Origin: Streptomyces sp. Ag109_O5-1
GTDB taxonomy: Bacteria > Actinomycetota > Actinomycetes > Streptomycetales > Streptomycetaceae
NCBI RefSeq assembly: GCF_003814875.1
Contig: NZ_RKQF01000001.1
Span: 1,922,001 to 1,986,000, forward strand
Length of the DNA: 64,000 bases
Reading direction: 5' to 3'
The notes under the pieces are model-generated. The model made no database searches. It saw only the letters and a program-made list of their open reading frames with translations, and was not told the origin of the DNA. Of the stretch, positions 1-8,616 are shown piece after piece; positions within the stretch are counted from its first letter, which is position 1, and the number at the start of each line of letters is the position of its first letter. Position numbers and translations under genes: made by a program.

Positions 1-1040
1 GGAGGATCTCCGCGAACAGCGGGTGCAGCCGGTACCAGGAGTGCCCGAGGTCCTCGACGAACGCGTTCTGGCCGTGCAGCTCGGCCAGCCGGGCCTCGAC
101 ACCGCCGCAGTCCGCCAGCGCCTCCGCGAGTTCGGGGCAGAAGCAGTCCAGCACGCTGACGCGCAGCAGCAGGTCCTGGGTCCCGGCCGGCTGGGCCTTC
201 AGCACCTCGGCGAGCAGGAACTCGGCGATCATGCTGTGCCCGGCCTCGAACTCCTTCAGGTACGTCTCCGGGGTCCGCGCTCTGCTGGGCGGCCAGGGCG
301 CACAGGCGCAGCCCGGCCGCCCAGCCCCCGGTGCGTTCCACCAGGCCCCGCACCGCCTCCGTGGGCAGCCGCAGTCCGTGCCGCGCCAGCAGCTCGGCCG
401 CCTCCTCGGTGGTGAAGGCCAGCTCGGCGTTCCTGATCTCGGTGACGGCGCCCGCGCTCCGGTAGCGGTGCAGGGGCAGCAGGGGCTCGGAGCGGGTGAC
501 CAGGACCAGCCGCAGCCCGTCCCCGGCATGGTGCAGGACGAACTCCAGCTGCTCGGCCGCATCGGGGGCGGCCAGCCGGTCGAAGTCGTCGAGCACGAGG
601 ATCGCGGGCCGCTCCCGCCGGTTCAGGGTGTCGGCGATGCGGGTCAGCAGCCGGTGGTCGACCCGGGCCGCGTCCCGGGGGCCGGAGACTCCGGCGGGCA
701 GCGGTGTCCCGGTCTCGTGGAGGGCGTGCAGCACATAGGCCCAGAACCTGCCCGAGCCCTGGTCAGCGGCCTCCACGGTGAGCCAGGCGACGGGCTGCCC
801 GAGTCCGGCGGCCCAGTCGGCGACCAGCAGGGTCTTGCCGGCGCCCGCGGCACCGTCGACGATCGTCAGCGGCCGGTCGAGGGCCTGGTCCAGGTGGCCG
901 GCGAGCCGGGGCCGGCGCAGGAAGGTGGGCGGCCTGGCCGGCACGGCGAACCGCGTCCGCAGAAACGGCTCGGCCGGCGGACCGGCCGGTACGGCGACCG
1001 GTCGGCGCGGGTACTCGTCCTGGACGGCCACAGAGATCAC
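1..1040 (-). pseudogene. LuxR/MalT-type ATP-binding transcriptional regulator, frameshifted and cut by window edge
   Basis: The gene starts at a GTG at 1040 and runs off the left edge. The N-terminal half carries a P-loop (GAAGAGKT, near residue 68) inside a STAND/AAA-type NTPase like that of MalT-family LuxR regulators, followed by the Walker B-like LVLDDFD and the RSEPLLPLHR segment. After LCALAAQQSADP the frame must change: the continuation ETYLKEFEAGH...AEFLLAEVL lies in another frame. The change falls at a run of four G on the plus strand (270-273), where one base fewer restores the frame. Either the gene is inactive or this is a homopolymer sequencing error. The HTH domain would lie beyond the window. 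Family assignment is sound; the ligand is unknown. Confidence 0.7.
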
Positions 1041-1233
1041 CGCCCCTGCCCGTCAGGGCGCTGTCGGCGCTTCACACCTTCAGAATCCCAGCCTCGCCGC
1101 CACACCGCAGACCACGACCGACCGCCCCCACCACAGCCTCCCCGCCTGGGCGCAGGGCACGACCGACCCGGCCCGCCACACCCCCGCCCCGCATGCGCAG
1201 GGCGGGGTCCGTCGAGGGCCGTCGGGTGTGGGG

Positions 1234-2568
1234 TCATGTCCGGTCGCCGGGGTGGGCCGGGGCGGCGGCCGGGGGCGTGTCGGCGTCGCTGCGGCCGGCG
1301 GCCGCCAGCAGGCAGAGCACCGCGAGGACGGCCAGCAGCACGAGCACCAGCAGCAGGACCGTGAGCACGGTGGGATGGTTCCAGAGAGCGAAGACCAGAG
1401 TGATGATCAGCAGTGCGGCAAGGGTGATCCACCGCCGGTACGCGAGCGCCCAGGTGCCGGCCCGTCCGGTGCGGACGTGGTGCCCGGCCGCCCAGCGGGC
1501 GGCCGAGTCCGCCGTACGCTCCGACGTGCCCCGGACAGCCACCGGGAGGCGTCCCGGCCCGATGAAGTAGGCGCCCAGGGCGATGACCACGCCCAGGACG
1601 ACGGCCGTACGCAGGCTGACCCGCAGGAAACGCACCAGCGTGTCGAAGACGGCCGCGGCCGCCGCCTTGGACTGCACCTGGGACGGCAGGTGGTCCAGGT
1701 AGTAGCGGCGGGCGACGGCCAGGCCGACGGCTACCACCAGGCAGGCGAAGGCGGCGCCCAGCGCGGTGCGCGCCAGGGCCCGGCGCCGGCCGCGGGCGAG
1801 GAGGACACCGGCCGCGCCGAAGAGCACCACGAGGACCGGGAACCAGTTCCCGACGATGTCGAGCAGGCGGGCGCCCTTGCGGAACTTCGCCAGCTCGTCG
1901 GACTGGAACAGCACCAGCTGCTTGTTCACCTGGGGGATTTTGTCTGCGGGTTTCAGGCCCGCGTCGACCAGGTCCTGCTTGACGCGGTCGACGGCGGTAC
2001 CCACGTCCAGGGTGACCGTGCCGTCGCTGACCCCGATGGCGCCGCGGCCCTTGCCGGTCAGGGCGTGCACGACGGCCTGGTGGGCGGCACGGTTGGCGGT
2101 GCGCCAGAGGCCGGCGAAGGCATCGCTGCGTACCACGCGGGTGGCGGCCTTGGTCACCGTCTGGTCGACGGCGTCGTCGATCTGCGGCCCCAGTCCTCTG
2201 AGCGCGTCGGCGGCCCGGGGCGGCAGTCCCTGTGACTGCAGCCAGCCGGCGATGTCCCCGGCGACCTGAGGGCCGTCCACGTGGGTGCCCACGGCCTCGG
2301 TGATCCGGTGCACGGCCGCGTCCTGGACGGCGGGCTCCGTCGCGAGGGGAGCGACGGTGGACACGTAGCGGTCGGTGTCGAGGACGATGTCGTGCACCCA
2401 GGTCGCCAGCAGGGCGACGGGCACCAGGATGCAGGTCAGCACGGTGAGGACGGCCGAGGAGGTGCTGCGCGCGATCCGGCCGGCGGCGCCGCCCGGGTGT
2501 CCGTTCGGCCCGGCCCCGCTCCCGGTGGTGTCCGGGTCCCGGGGCTGTGGAGCGGGCGGTTCGGCCAC
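1234..2568 (-). CDS. multi-pass membrane protein of unknown function
   Basis: This is a 444-residue protein with a GTG start at 2568 and a GGAGG ribosome-binding site just upstream. A first membrane helix (about residues 37-56, VLTVLTCILVPVALLATWV) is followed by a large extracytoplasmic region (about 60-240). Four further hydrophobic segments follow (near 250, 275, 320 and 385-425), and the tail is Pro/Ala-rich. No catalytic motif is visible. The layout, one helix plus a large exposed domain plus a C-terminal helix cluster, is common among uncharacterised Streptomyces integral membrane proteins. It lies tail-to-tail with nothing and is transcribed in the same direction as both neighbours. 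Function unknown. Confidence 0.85.
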   Translation of the reverse strand: MAEPPAPQPRDPDTTGSGAGPNGHPGGAAGRIARSTSSAVLTVLTCILVPVALLATWVHDIVLDTDRYVSTVAPLATEPAVQDAAVHRITEAVGTHVDGPQVAGDIAGWLQSQGLPPRAADALRGLGPQIDDAVDQTVTKAATRVVRSDAFAGLWRTANRAAHQAVVHALTGKGRGAIGVSDGTVTLDVGTAVDRVKQDLVDAGLKPADKIPQVNKQLVLFQSDELAKFRKGARLLDIVGNWFPVLVVLFGAAGVLLARGRRRALARTALGAAFACLVVAVGLAVARRYYLDHLPSQVQSKAAAAAVFDTLVRFLRVSLRTAVVLGVVIALGAYFIGPGRLPVAVRGTSERTADSAARWAAGHHVRTGRAGTWALAYRRWITLAALLIITLVFALWNHPTVLTVLLLVLVLLAVLAVLCLLAAAGRSDADTPPAAAPAHPGDRT

Positions 2569-2668
2569 GGGACCTCCGACGTGCTGGGAGCCTGATCACC
2601 CCCATTGCCCCAGTCCTGCCGCCCCGCCGCTCGCCCGGGCGGGCCGAACGGGCGACGGATACCCGCCG

Positions 2669-3592
2669 TCAGGTCGTCCCCGCGTCCCGGTCCCGGCTCG
2701 GTGGCGGGCTGCCGAGCCGGTCGGCGAGGAACGGTTCCTGGGCGAGGACCGCGCCGCAGCTGACGCTGACCGTGGCGGCCAGGCAGACCACGATCAGCCA
2801 GGACAGGAGCACGAAGACCGATCCCAGGGAGCCGTATCCGGCCAGGGCTCGGTTGAGTGCCCGCGGCATGTAGAAGCGCGCGGTGGCCGTCAGGGCGGTG
2901 AGGGTGATCGCCGTGATCAGAGCACCGGGAAGCAGGGGCTTCCAGGTGACGCAGCCACCGAGCAACAGGTGCTGGGTCCACCACCACAGGCCCGCCTCGG
3001 CGACGAGGGTGACCGGGACGCCCAGCCAGGCTCCCAGGCCGAAGCCGTCGTGCAGCGAGCCCTGCACGATCAGCGCGGTGATCCACAGCGCGAGCCAGGC
3101 CACCCAGCGCCACGGTGCGACCCGGCCGCCCCTGGGGACCTCCCAGGAGCGTTTGCACAGCCGCTGCACGGCCCGGCTGACGGCGGTGGCCGAGATCAGC
3201 ACCATGAGCACGCCGATCACGCCGGTGGTCTGCCGCAGGCTCTCCCCCTGGGGCTGCATCAGCTGCTGGATCTCGGCGTCGGCCGGACCGGTCAGCCCGA
3301 ACACCGAGCGCATGGAGCGGATCAGCTGGTCCCGGATGGCCGGCGGGGCGTAGGCGGCGAAGACGAAGAGCAGCGGAACGGCGGCCAGGAAGCACAGGGA
3401 GGCCAGTCGGGTGGCGGTGTCGAAGATGTTCACGGACACCATGCGGTCCGCGAGGTGGATGACGACCGGGTACCGGACCTCCGCCCGCCGGTGCACCTCC
3501 TGTGCCCAGGCGACCAGTCGCGCGGTCCGCGCGCGCCACCCGGACGGAACGGGCCGGGAGCCGGTGCTCGGCACCCGCCCGCTGGTCTGCAT
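2669..3592 (-). CDS. YihY/virulence factor BrkB (UPF0761) family membrane protein
   Basis: This 307-residue protein starts at the ATG at 3592, chosen because an AGGAAGGAG ribosome-binding site sits about 7 bases upstream; a longer frame upstream has no such signal. After a cytoplasmic N terminus containing RMVSVNIFDTATRLASLCFLAAVPLLFVF it shows the six-helix pattern of the YihY/BrkB family. This includes the segment DGFGLGAWLGVPV and the conserved final region RFYMPRALNRALAGYGSLGSVF. The family's role is unsettled; proposals include envelope transport and complement resistance. It stands alone on this strand and is divergent from the GAP-family gene to its right. Confidence 0.85.
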   Translation of the reverse strand: MQTSGRVPSTGSRPVPSGWRARTARLVAWAQEVHRRAEVRYPVVIHLADRMVSVNIFDTATRLASLCFLAAVPLLFVFAAYAPPAIRDQLIRSMRSVFGLTGPADAEIQQLMQPQGESLRQTTGVIGVLMVLISATAVSRAVQRLCKRSWEVPRGGRVAPWRWVAWLALWITALIVQGSLHDGFGLGAWLGVPVTLVAEAGLWWWTQHLLLGGCVTWKPLLPGALITAITLTALTATARFYMPRALNRALAGYGSLGSVFVLLSWLIVVCLAATVSVSCGAVLAQEPFLADRLGSPPPSRDRDAGTT

Positions 3593-3730
3593 GGCATCGC
3601 TCCTTCCTGCGTCCAGAGTGCGGGGCGGGCGCCCCGGCGGCACTCCGGAGGGCTTCGCCGGGAGCCGCCCCGGATGTCGTAGGGGCAACTCCTGCCTACG
3701 CTCGTGGTGTCCGAGACGCTGGGGGTCGCC

Positions 3731-4429
3731 ATGGTGCTCGATCTGGTGCTCATCGGCCTGGCGATCACGCTCGAACCGCTGCCTCTCATGGCCTTCGTCC
3801 TGGTGGTGGCGTCGGCGAGGGGGGTGTGGAAGGGCCTGGTCTTCATCCTGAGCTGGCTGGCGTGCCTGACCCTGGTGATCGCGATCGTCCTGGTGCTGAC
3901 CGGCGGCGAGCCGCCACCGCCGAGGTCCCCGCCCTCCACCGCCGCCCTCGCGGCGAAGCTGTTCATCGGGGTGTCGCTCGTCCTCTACGGTGAGCACCGG
4001 CGCCGGCGGCGCGGCGGTCTGCGTGGCCGGCGGCCCGGGAGCGGGCCGACCGGGCCCGAGCCGTCGGCGTCCGCGTCGCCATCCGCGTCCCTGACCTCGC
4101 ACATGGATCACAGCACGGTCTGGAGCGCGGCCGGCCTGGCCGTCCTGCTGCAGCCCTGGGGGCTGGTCGCGGCCGGGGCGACGACCGTGGTGGAGGCGGA
4201 CACCTCGCACTTCACGACCTGGCTCGCCCTGGTCGGTTTCTGTGTCCTGGCCACCGCGAGCCTGCTCGCCGTCGAGTTGTACGTGGTGTTCGCCCCGACC
4301 GCGGCACGGGCCCGCCTGCTGCGGCTGCGGGCCTGGCTGGCAGGCCACCAGGAGCAGGCGCTGGTGGCGCTGTGCCTGCTCCTGGGTTTCTGGCTGGTGG
4401 GCAGGAGCCTTTACCAGCTGACGAGCTGA
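3731..4429 (+). CDS. GAP (Sap, sulfolipid-1-addressing-like) family membrane protein
   Basis: I start this 232-residue protein at the ATG at 3731 (MVLDLVLIGLAITLEPLP), with GGGGG 5-9 bases upstream. In-frame GTG codons at 3704 and 3707 would add nine residues or fewer. Six hydrophobic helices in two groups of three flank a basic, Pro/Ser-rich linker (about residues 92-125). The motif LAITLEPLPLMAFVLVVAS is typical of the actinobacterial GAP family (named from mycobacterial glycopeptidolipid/sulfolipid export). A transport role in lipid or small-molecule export is an inference from the family. A 5-unit octanucleotide repeat begins in its last codons. Confidence 0.8.
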   Translation: MVLDLVLIGLAITLEPLPLMAFVLVVASARGVWKGLVFILSWLACLTLVIAIVLVLTGGEPPPPRSPPSTAALAAKLFIGVSLVLYGEHRRRRRGGLRGRRPGSGPTGPEPSASASPSASLTSHMDHSTVWSAAGLAVLLQPWGLVAAGATTVVEADTSHFTTWLALVGFCVLATASLLAVELYVVFAPTAARARLLRLRAWLAGHQEQALVALCLLLGFWLVGRSLYQLTS

Positions 4430-4456
4430 CGAGCCGACGAGCCGACGAGCCGACGA
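4417..4456 (+). repeat. tandem 8-bp repeat, five units
   Basis: Five consecutive octamers read GCTGACGA (twice) and then GCCGACGA (three times). The first units form the last codons and stop of the GAP-family gene, so the stop TGA is embedded in the repeat. Slippage here would change the 3' untranslated region but not the protein. Confidence 0.85.
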
Positions 4457-4600
4457 CCGACCAGGGACCGAGGGTGGCCACGGACGGTGGCCACGCCGGC
4501 CCGCTGGAGTGCGGTGGTCCGGTGCCGGTGCTGGAATGGAGCGTGCGGCCTGACGACCGCACCGCCCCGCACACTCCCGCGTCGCTCAGGAGGAGTGGCC

Positions 4601-5062
4601 ATGGACAGCGTCGAGGACATGGGCCCCGTCGACTACCTGGTGATCGAGTTCCCGGGCAACCGCCTGACGGGCGAGGCCCTGCCCCTGCTGGTCGACCTCG
4701 CCGACCGCCGCATCGTACGGATCCTCGACCTCGCCTTTCTGCGCAAGGACGCCGACGGCTCGGTCTCCGCGCTGGAGTTGCGGGATCTCGGCGACGAGGA
4801 AGCCGATCTCACCGTCTTCGAGGGGGCCTCGTCCGGGCTGCTGGACGAGGGTGACCTCGCCGAGGCGGGCAACGCACTGGAGCCCGGCAACTCCGCCGCG
4901 GTCCTGGTGTACGAGAACCTGTGGGCCGCTCCCCTGGCACGCGCGCTGCGACGCAGCGGGGCCGAGCTGGTCGCGAGCGGCCGGATTCCCGTGCAGGCCC
5001 TGCTGGCTTCGCTCGACGCCGTCGAGGAGCCGACGCCGCCCGACGGATCCGCCGCCGCCTGA
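4601..5062 (+). CDS. DUF6325-like hypothetical protein
   Basis: This 153-residue acidic soluble protein starts at the ATG at 4601 with a strong AGGAGGAG ribosome-binding site. It begins MDSVEDMGPVDYLVIEFPGN and continues with LPLLVDLADRRIVRILDLAF, a pattern I associate with the actinobacterial DUF6325 family. No enzymatic motif is visible. The next gene, with a C-terminal SHOCT domain, starts 15 bases downstream on the same strand, so the two form a pair that is often seen together. A role in membrane or envelope stress has been suggested for such pairs but is not shown by the sequence. Confidence 0.8.
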   Translation: MDSVEDMGPVDYLVIEFPGNRLTGEALPLLVDLADRRIVRILDLAFLRKDADGSVSALELRDLGDEEADLTVFEGASSGLLDEGDLAEAGNALEPGNSAAVLVYENLWAAPLARALRRSGAELVASGRIPVQALLASLDAVEEPTPPDGSAAA

Positions 5063-5077
5063 GGGGAGATGAGGGAC

Positions 5078-5365
5078 ATGCCCGGACTGCTGCGGGGAAT
5101 CGCCCGCACCGCTGTCGTCGCGGGCACCGCCACTGCGGTGTCCAACCGGGTCTCGCGACGCCAGGCGGGCCGCTGGGCCCAGCAGGACTACGAACAGCAG
5201 GAGCCGCAACCGCAGGCCGCGTGCCAGCCACCGCCGCCGACGCAGCCCGTCGAGGACGAGATGACGGCCCGGATCGGCCAGCTCAAGGAGCTGGCCGAGC
5301 TGAAGGCGCAGGGCGTTCTGACCGACGAGGAGTTCGCAGCCCAGAAGCGCCGGCTCCTGGGCTGA
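5078..5365 (+). CDS. SHOCT-domain small protein
   Basis: The start ATG at 5078 is preferred (MPGLLRGIARTAVVAGTATAVS) because GAGGGGAG lies at a normal distance; an ATG at 5069 is nearly on top of it. The N-terminal 25 residues form one amphipathic or short membrane segment, followed by a basic stretch (RVSRRQAGRW), a Gln/Pro linker, and a C-terminal SHOCT domain (IGQLKELAELKAQGVLTDEE, then FAAQKRRLL). SHOCT domains are short helical modules thought to mediate oligomerisation. It follows the DUF6325-like gene by 15 bases, so the two are probably co-transcribed, and it converges on the macro-domain gene. Confidence 0.85.
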   Translation: MPGLLRGIARTAVVAGTATAVSNRVSRRQAGRWAQQDYEQQEPQPQAACQPPPPTQPVEDEMTARIGQLKELAELKAQGVLTDEEFAAQKRRLLG

Positions 5366-5386
5366 CGCGGGGTTTTCCTCAGTCTC

Positions 5387-5896
5387 TCAGGGGAGCTGCG
5401 CGGCGAAGGCCTCGTACGCCTGTTCGTCGAAGAGTACGAAGCGGACCTCCTCGACGGCCGTGTCCGCCTCTCGGACCGTCGTCACGGCGATCCGGGCGCC
5501 GTCGTCCATCGGCCAGCCGTAGATGCCGGTGGAGACCGCCGGGAACGCGACCGTGCGGGCGCCGAGTTCGTCGGCGCGTTTCAGGGACTCGCGGTAGCAG
5601 GAGGCCAGCAGGTCGGAGCGGTCCTCGCTCTTGGAGTGGACGGGACCGACCGTGTGGATGACCCAGCTCGCGTCGAGTTCCCCGGCCGTGGTGGCGACCG
5701 CCTGGCCGGTGGGCAGGCCCTTGCCGTAGTGTCCGGCGCGCAGTTTCCGGCAGTCCTCCAGGATCGCGGGGCCGCCGCGCCGGTGGATGGTGCCGTCGAC
5801 GCCTCCGCCGCCGAGCAGGGAGGAGTTGGCCGCGTTGACGATCGCGTCGGCGGTCTGCCGGGTGATGTCGCCCCGGACGAGCGTGATGCGGGTCAT
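5387..5896 (-). CDS. macro-domain protein (ADP-ribose / O-acetyl-ADP-ribose binding)
   Basis: This 169-residue protein is a single macro domain. It shows the N-terminal motif [20 protein letters not shown], the glycine-rich loop [16 protein letters not shown], and the second phosphate loop [11 protein letters not shown]. Such proteins bind ADP-ribose and often hydrolyse O-acetyl-ADP-ribose or ADP-ribosyl esters in the cytosol. Its ATG overlaps the stop of the upstream FAD oxidoreductase gene by four bases (ATGA), so the two are translationally coupled. O-acetyl-ADP-ribose deacetylase activity is a family inference. Confidence 0.9.
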   Translation of the reverse strand: MTRITLVRGDITRQTADAIVNAANSSLLGGGGVDGTIHRRGGPAILEDCRKLRAGHYGKGLPTGQAVATTAGELDASWVIHTVGPVHSKSEDRSDLLASCYRESLKRADELGARTVAFPAVSTGIYGWPMDDGARIAVTTVREADTAVEEVRFVLFDEQAYEAFAAQLP

Positions 5897-7302
5897 GACT
5901 GTCTCAGCCTCCTCCACACGGCCTTCGCCGCGTTGTGCCCCGACATGCCGTGCACACCCGGGCCCGGCGGGGTGGCCGACGAGCAGATGAAGACGGCGGG
6001 GTGCGGGGTGCCGTACGGGAACAGCGAGAGTTTGGGGCGCAGCAGGATCTGCAGGCCGGAGACCGCGCCGGTGCCGATGTCGCCGCCGACGTAGTTGGCG
6101 TTGCGGGCGGCGAGTTCGGCCGGGCCGGCGGTGGCGCGGGCCAGCACGCGGTCGCGGAACCCCGGGGCGAAGCGCTCCAGTTGACGCTCCATCACCTCGG
6201 TGAGGTCGCCGGTCCAGCCGTTGGGGACGTGGGCGTACGCCCAGAACACCTGCTTGCCCTCGGGGGCGCGGGACGGGTCCACGACACTGGGTTGCACGGT
6301 GATCATGAACGGCCGGTCGGGGGCGCGGCCCTCGCGGGAGGCGGCGCGCAGGGCGGTGCCGATCTCCGCGCTGTCCGCGCCGATCTGCACGGTCCCGGCG
6401 CGGCGGGCCTGAGGAGCCGTCCACGGTACCGGGCCGTCCAGCGCGTAGTCGATCTTGAAGACGCCCGGGCCGTAACGGTAGTCCCGGTAGTAGTCGCCGA
6501 AGCCGGCGATACGGGCGAGCGCGGTGGGCGAGGTGTCGAAGATGTACGACCGTGCGGGCGGCAGGTCGTCGAGGCGCTTGACCTGGTAGTCGGTGTGGAT
6601 CACGCCGCCGAGGTCCTTGAGGTAGGCGGCAAGGGCGTCGGAGATGGCCTGGGAGCCGCCGCGGGCGACCGGCCAGCCGCGGGCGTGCGCGGCGAGGGCG
6701 AAGACCATGCCGATGGCGCCGGTCGCGAACCCGCTGAGCGGGGCCATGACATGGGCGACGAGACCGGCGAAGAGGGTTCTGGCCCGCTCGTCGCGGAAGC
6801 GGCGCAGCAGCAGGGAGGAGGGCGGCAGCCCGACCAGGCCGAAACGGGCGAGGGTGACCGGGTCGCGCGGCAGCGCGGTCAGCGGCAGGGACATGAAGTC
6901 CCGGGCGAGGGTGTCCCACTTGGGCAGGAACGGCTCGACCAGCCTGCGGTAGGTGCCCGCGTCGCGCGGTCCGAACGAGGCCGCCGTCTCGGCGACGGAG
7001 CGGGCCAGTACGGCGGCGCGGCCGTCGGGGAAGGGGTGCGCCATCGGCAGTTCGGCGTGCAGCCACTCCAGGCCGTAGCGCTCCAGCGGCAGGGCGCGGA
7101 ACGCGGGCGAGTTGATGCCGAGCGGGTGCGCGGCGGAGCACGGGTCGTGCCGGAAGCCGGGGAGTGTCAGCTCCTCGGTGCGGGCGCCGCCGCCGACGGT
7201 CTCCTTCGCCTCGAAGAGGGCGACCGAGAAACCGCGGCGGGCCAGCTCCACGGCGGCCGTCAGTCCGTTCGGCCCCGCACCCACCACGACCGCATCGAGC
7301 AT
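5893..7302 (-). CDS. FAD-dependent phytoene-desaturase-like NAD(P)/FAD oxidoreductase
   Basis: The N terminus [20 protein letters not shown] is a Rossmann dinucleotide-binding fold, followed by the second nucleotide-binding region with E34/E37 ([18 protein letters not shown]). About 470 residues and the C-terminal [20 protein letters not shown] motif match the phytoene dehydrogenase/carotenoid-oxidoreductase superfamily. I favour the ATG at 7302, with GAAGG 8 bases upstream; a GTG at 7311 is the alternative. It is upstream of, and overlaps by 4 bases, the macro-domain gene. No carotenoid biosynthesis genes are nearby, so the substrate is unknown; many such Streptomyces proteins are not desaturases. 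Confidence 0.85.
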   Translation of the reverse strand: MLDAVVVGAGPNGLTAAVELARRGFSVALFEAKETVGGGARTEELTLPGFRHDPCSAAHPLGINSPAFRALPLERYGLEWLHAELPMAHPFPDGRAAVLARSVAETAASFGPRDAGTYRRLVEPFLPKWDTLARDFMSLPLTALPRDPVTLARFGLVGLPPSSLLLRRFRDERARTLFAGLVAHVMAPLSGFATGAIGMVFALAAHARGWPVARGGSQAISDALAAYLKDLGGVIHTDYQVKRLDDLPPARSYIFDTSPTALARIAGFGDYYRDYRYGPGVFKIDYALDGPVPWTAPQARRAGTVQIGADSAEIGTALRAASREGRAPDRPFMITVQPSVVDPSRAPEGKQVFWAYAHVPNGWTGDLTEVMERQLERFAPGFRDRVLARATAGPAELAARNANYVGGDIGTGAVSGLQILLRPKLSLFPYGTPHPAVFICSSATPPGPGVHGMSGHNAAKAVWRRLRQS

Positions 7303-7387
7303 CGACGGCACCTTCGGACCCCTTCGTCAGCCGATGGCCACTCGGCTTCAGGATATGCCGGAGGACTGACACTCTCCTCGCTCGGGG

Positions 7388-8236
7388 TTACCAGTGCGGG
7401 TTCTGCAGCAGGTCCACCACGCGTCGGGCGGTGGCCGCGTCGCGGGCAGCGGTGAACGGCAGGGTGTTGCCGCCGGTGATGCGGAACGGTTCACCGTCGA
7501 GGGTGAGGTGGGCGCCGCCCGCCTCCTCGACCAGCAGCAGCCCGGCCGCGTGATCCCAGGCCGCCTCCCAACTGAATGCGGTGGCGTCCAACTCGCCCCG
7601 GGCGACGGCGAGATACTCCAGACCCGCCGAGCCGCAGGCGCGCGGGGCGACGCCGTCGACCCACAGGGCGTGCAGCGCGCGCTTCTGCGCGTCGGTCGTG
7701 TAGTCCGGGTGGGAGGTGGCGATTTCGAGGTCCCGGCCCTCGGCGGGCGACCCGGCGAGCAGCCGTATGCCGTCGAGGAAGGCACCCTTCCCCCGTACCG
7801 CCGTGGCCAGTTGCTCGCGGGCCGGGGCGTAGGTCCAGGAGGCGAGCAGGACGCCGCGGTGGGCGAGCGCGACCAGGGTGCAGAAGCCGTCCTCGCCGCG
7901 CACGAACTGGCGGGTGCCGTCGACCGGGTCGACGATCCACACCGGCGCGTCGCCCTGGATCGCCTCGTAGGTGTACGGGTCCGCGTGCACCGCTTCCTCG
8001 CCGACCACGACGGAGCCGGGCAGCAGGGCGCCGAGCGCCCCGGTGAGGTACTTCTCGGCCAGCCGGTCGGCGTCCGTCACCAGGTCGTGCGGCCCGGCCT
8101 TCTGGTCGATCTCGTCGTCGGCGAGCCGCCGCCAGCGGGGCAGGATCTCGGTGCGCGCGGCCTTGCGGACGGCATCCTCGACGTCACCGGCGTGCTGAAG
8201 GAGAAACTCGTCGATGGTCTCCGTTGCTTCGATCAT
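7388..8236 (-). CDS. inositol monophosphatase-family phosphatase (histidinol-phosphatase-like)
   Basis: The protein has the three metal-binding signatures of the lithium-sensitive phosphatase family: VVGEEAV, WIVDPVDGTRQFVRG, and SWEAAWDHAAGLLLVEEAGG. It is therefore likely a Mg2+-dependent phosphomonoesterase. Actinobacterial members act on inositol phosphate, histidinol phosphate or PAP, and the substrate cannot be chosen from the sequence. I start it at the ATG at 8236 (MIEATETIDEFLLQ); in-frame upstream TTG/GTG codons would add up to ten residues. The gene is followed by the FAD-oxidoreductase gene on the same strand with an 85-base gap. Confidence 0.88.
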   Translation of the reverse strand: MIEATETIDEFLLQHAGDVEDAVRKAARTEILPRWRRLADDEIDQKAGPHDLVTDADRLAEKYLTGALGALLPGSVVVGEEAVHADPYTYEAIQGDAPVWIVDPVDGTRQFVRGEDGFCTLVALAHRGVLLASWTYAPAREQLATAVRGKGAFLDGIRLLAGSPAEGRDLEIATSHPDYTTDAQKRALHALWVDGVAPRACGSAGLEYLAVARGELDATAFSWEAAWDHAAGLLLVEEAGGAHLTLDGEPFRITGGNTLPFTAARDAATARRVVDLLQNPHW

Positions 8237-8616
8237 GCCCCTTATGAGAGCACGCGCCACTGACAATCCCCGCCGCCCGGGTGTACTACCGATGGAATCC
8301 GGCCGAACAGACAGTGCCGACGATCAACGGCAGCCACCGACGGCCCAGCCCGGCCGGCACGCAGCACGGACGGCAGCCACGGACGGCACACGGCTCTCCC
8401 CGCACTGGCGAAGCCCGCACTGGCGAAGCCCGCGCTGGCGAAGCCCGCGCTGGCGAAGCCCGCTCCGGCCCGTCGGCGGACCTGTCCGGCCATCACGCGG
8501 CACGGCCTGCAGCGGCACGGCAGGCAGGCAGCATGGGCGGCCCGGGCTCGGCGGGTCGTGGTCCGCCCGGTGCGGGCTCGCCCGGCGCTGTCGGGGCCGG
8601 CCGCGGCCCGGCGGCG
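8237..8616. other. intergenic region with tandem repeat, no convincing gene
   Basis: These 380 bases lie between two minus-strand genes, so they hold the 3' flank of the gamma-glutamyltransferase and the promoter of the phosphatase. They contain a 4 x 15-bp tandem repeat. Open frames on both strands here lack consistent third-position GC bias and are dominated by the repeat, so I do not call a gene. Confidence 0.6.
8401..8460 (+). repeat. tandem 15-bp repeat, four units
   Basis: Four adjacent 15-base units read CGCACTGGCGAAGCC (twice) and CGCGCTGGCGAAGCC (twice), followed by a partial, diverged unit. Fifteen is a multiple of three, so an open frame passes through on both strands, but nothing else supports coding. 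Confidence 0.9.

Noticed and set aside
231..2235. Long plus-strand open frames over the LuxR and membrane-protein genes
   Set aside because: They are mirror frames caused by high GC; the minus-strand proteins carry recognisable motifs and normal third-base bias.
8242..8496. Short minus-strand frame with AGFAS repeats
   Set aside because: It exists only because the 15-bp tandem repeat is open in all three frames; no ribosome-binding site or coding bias.
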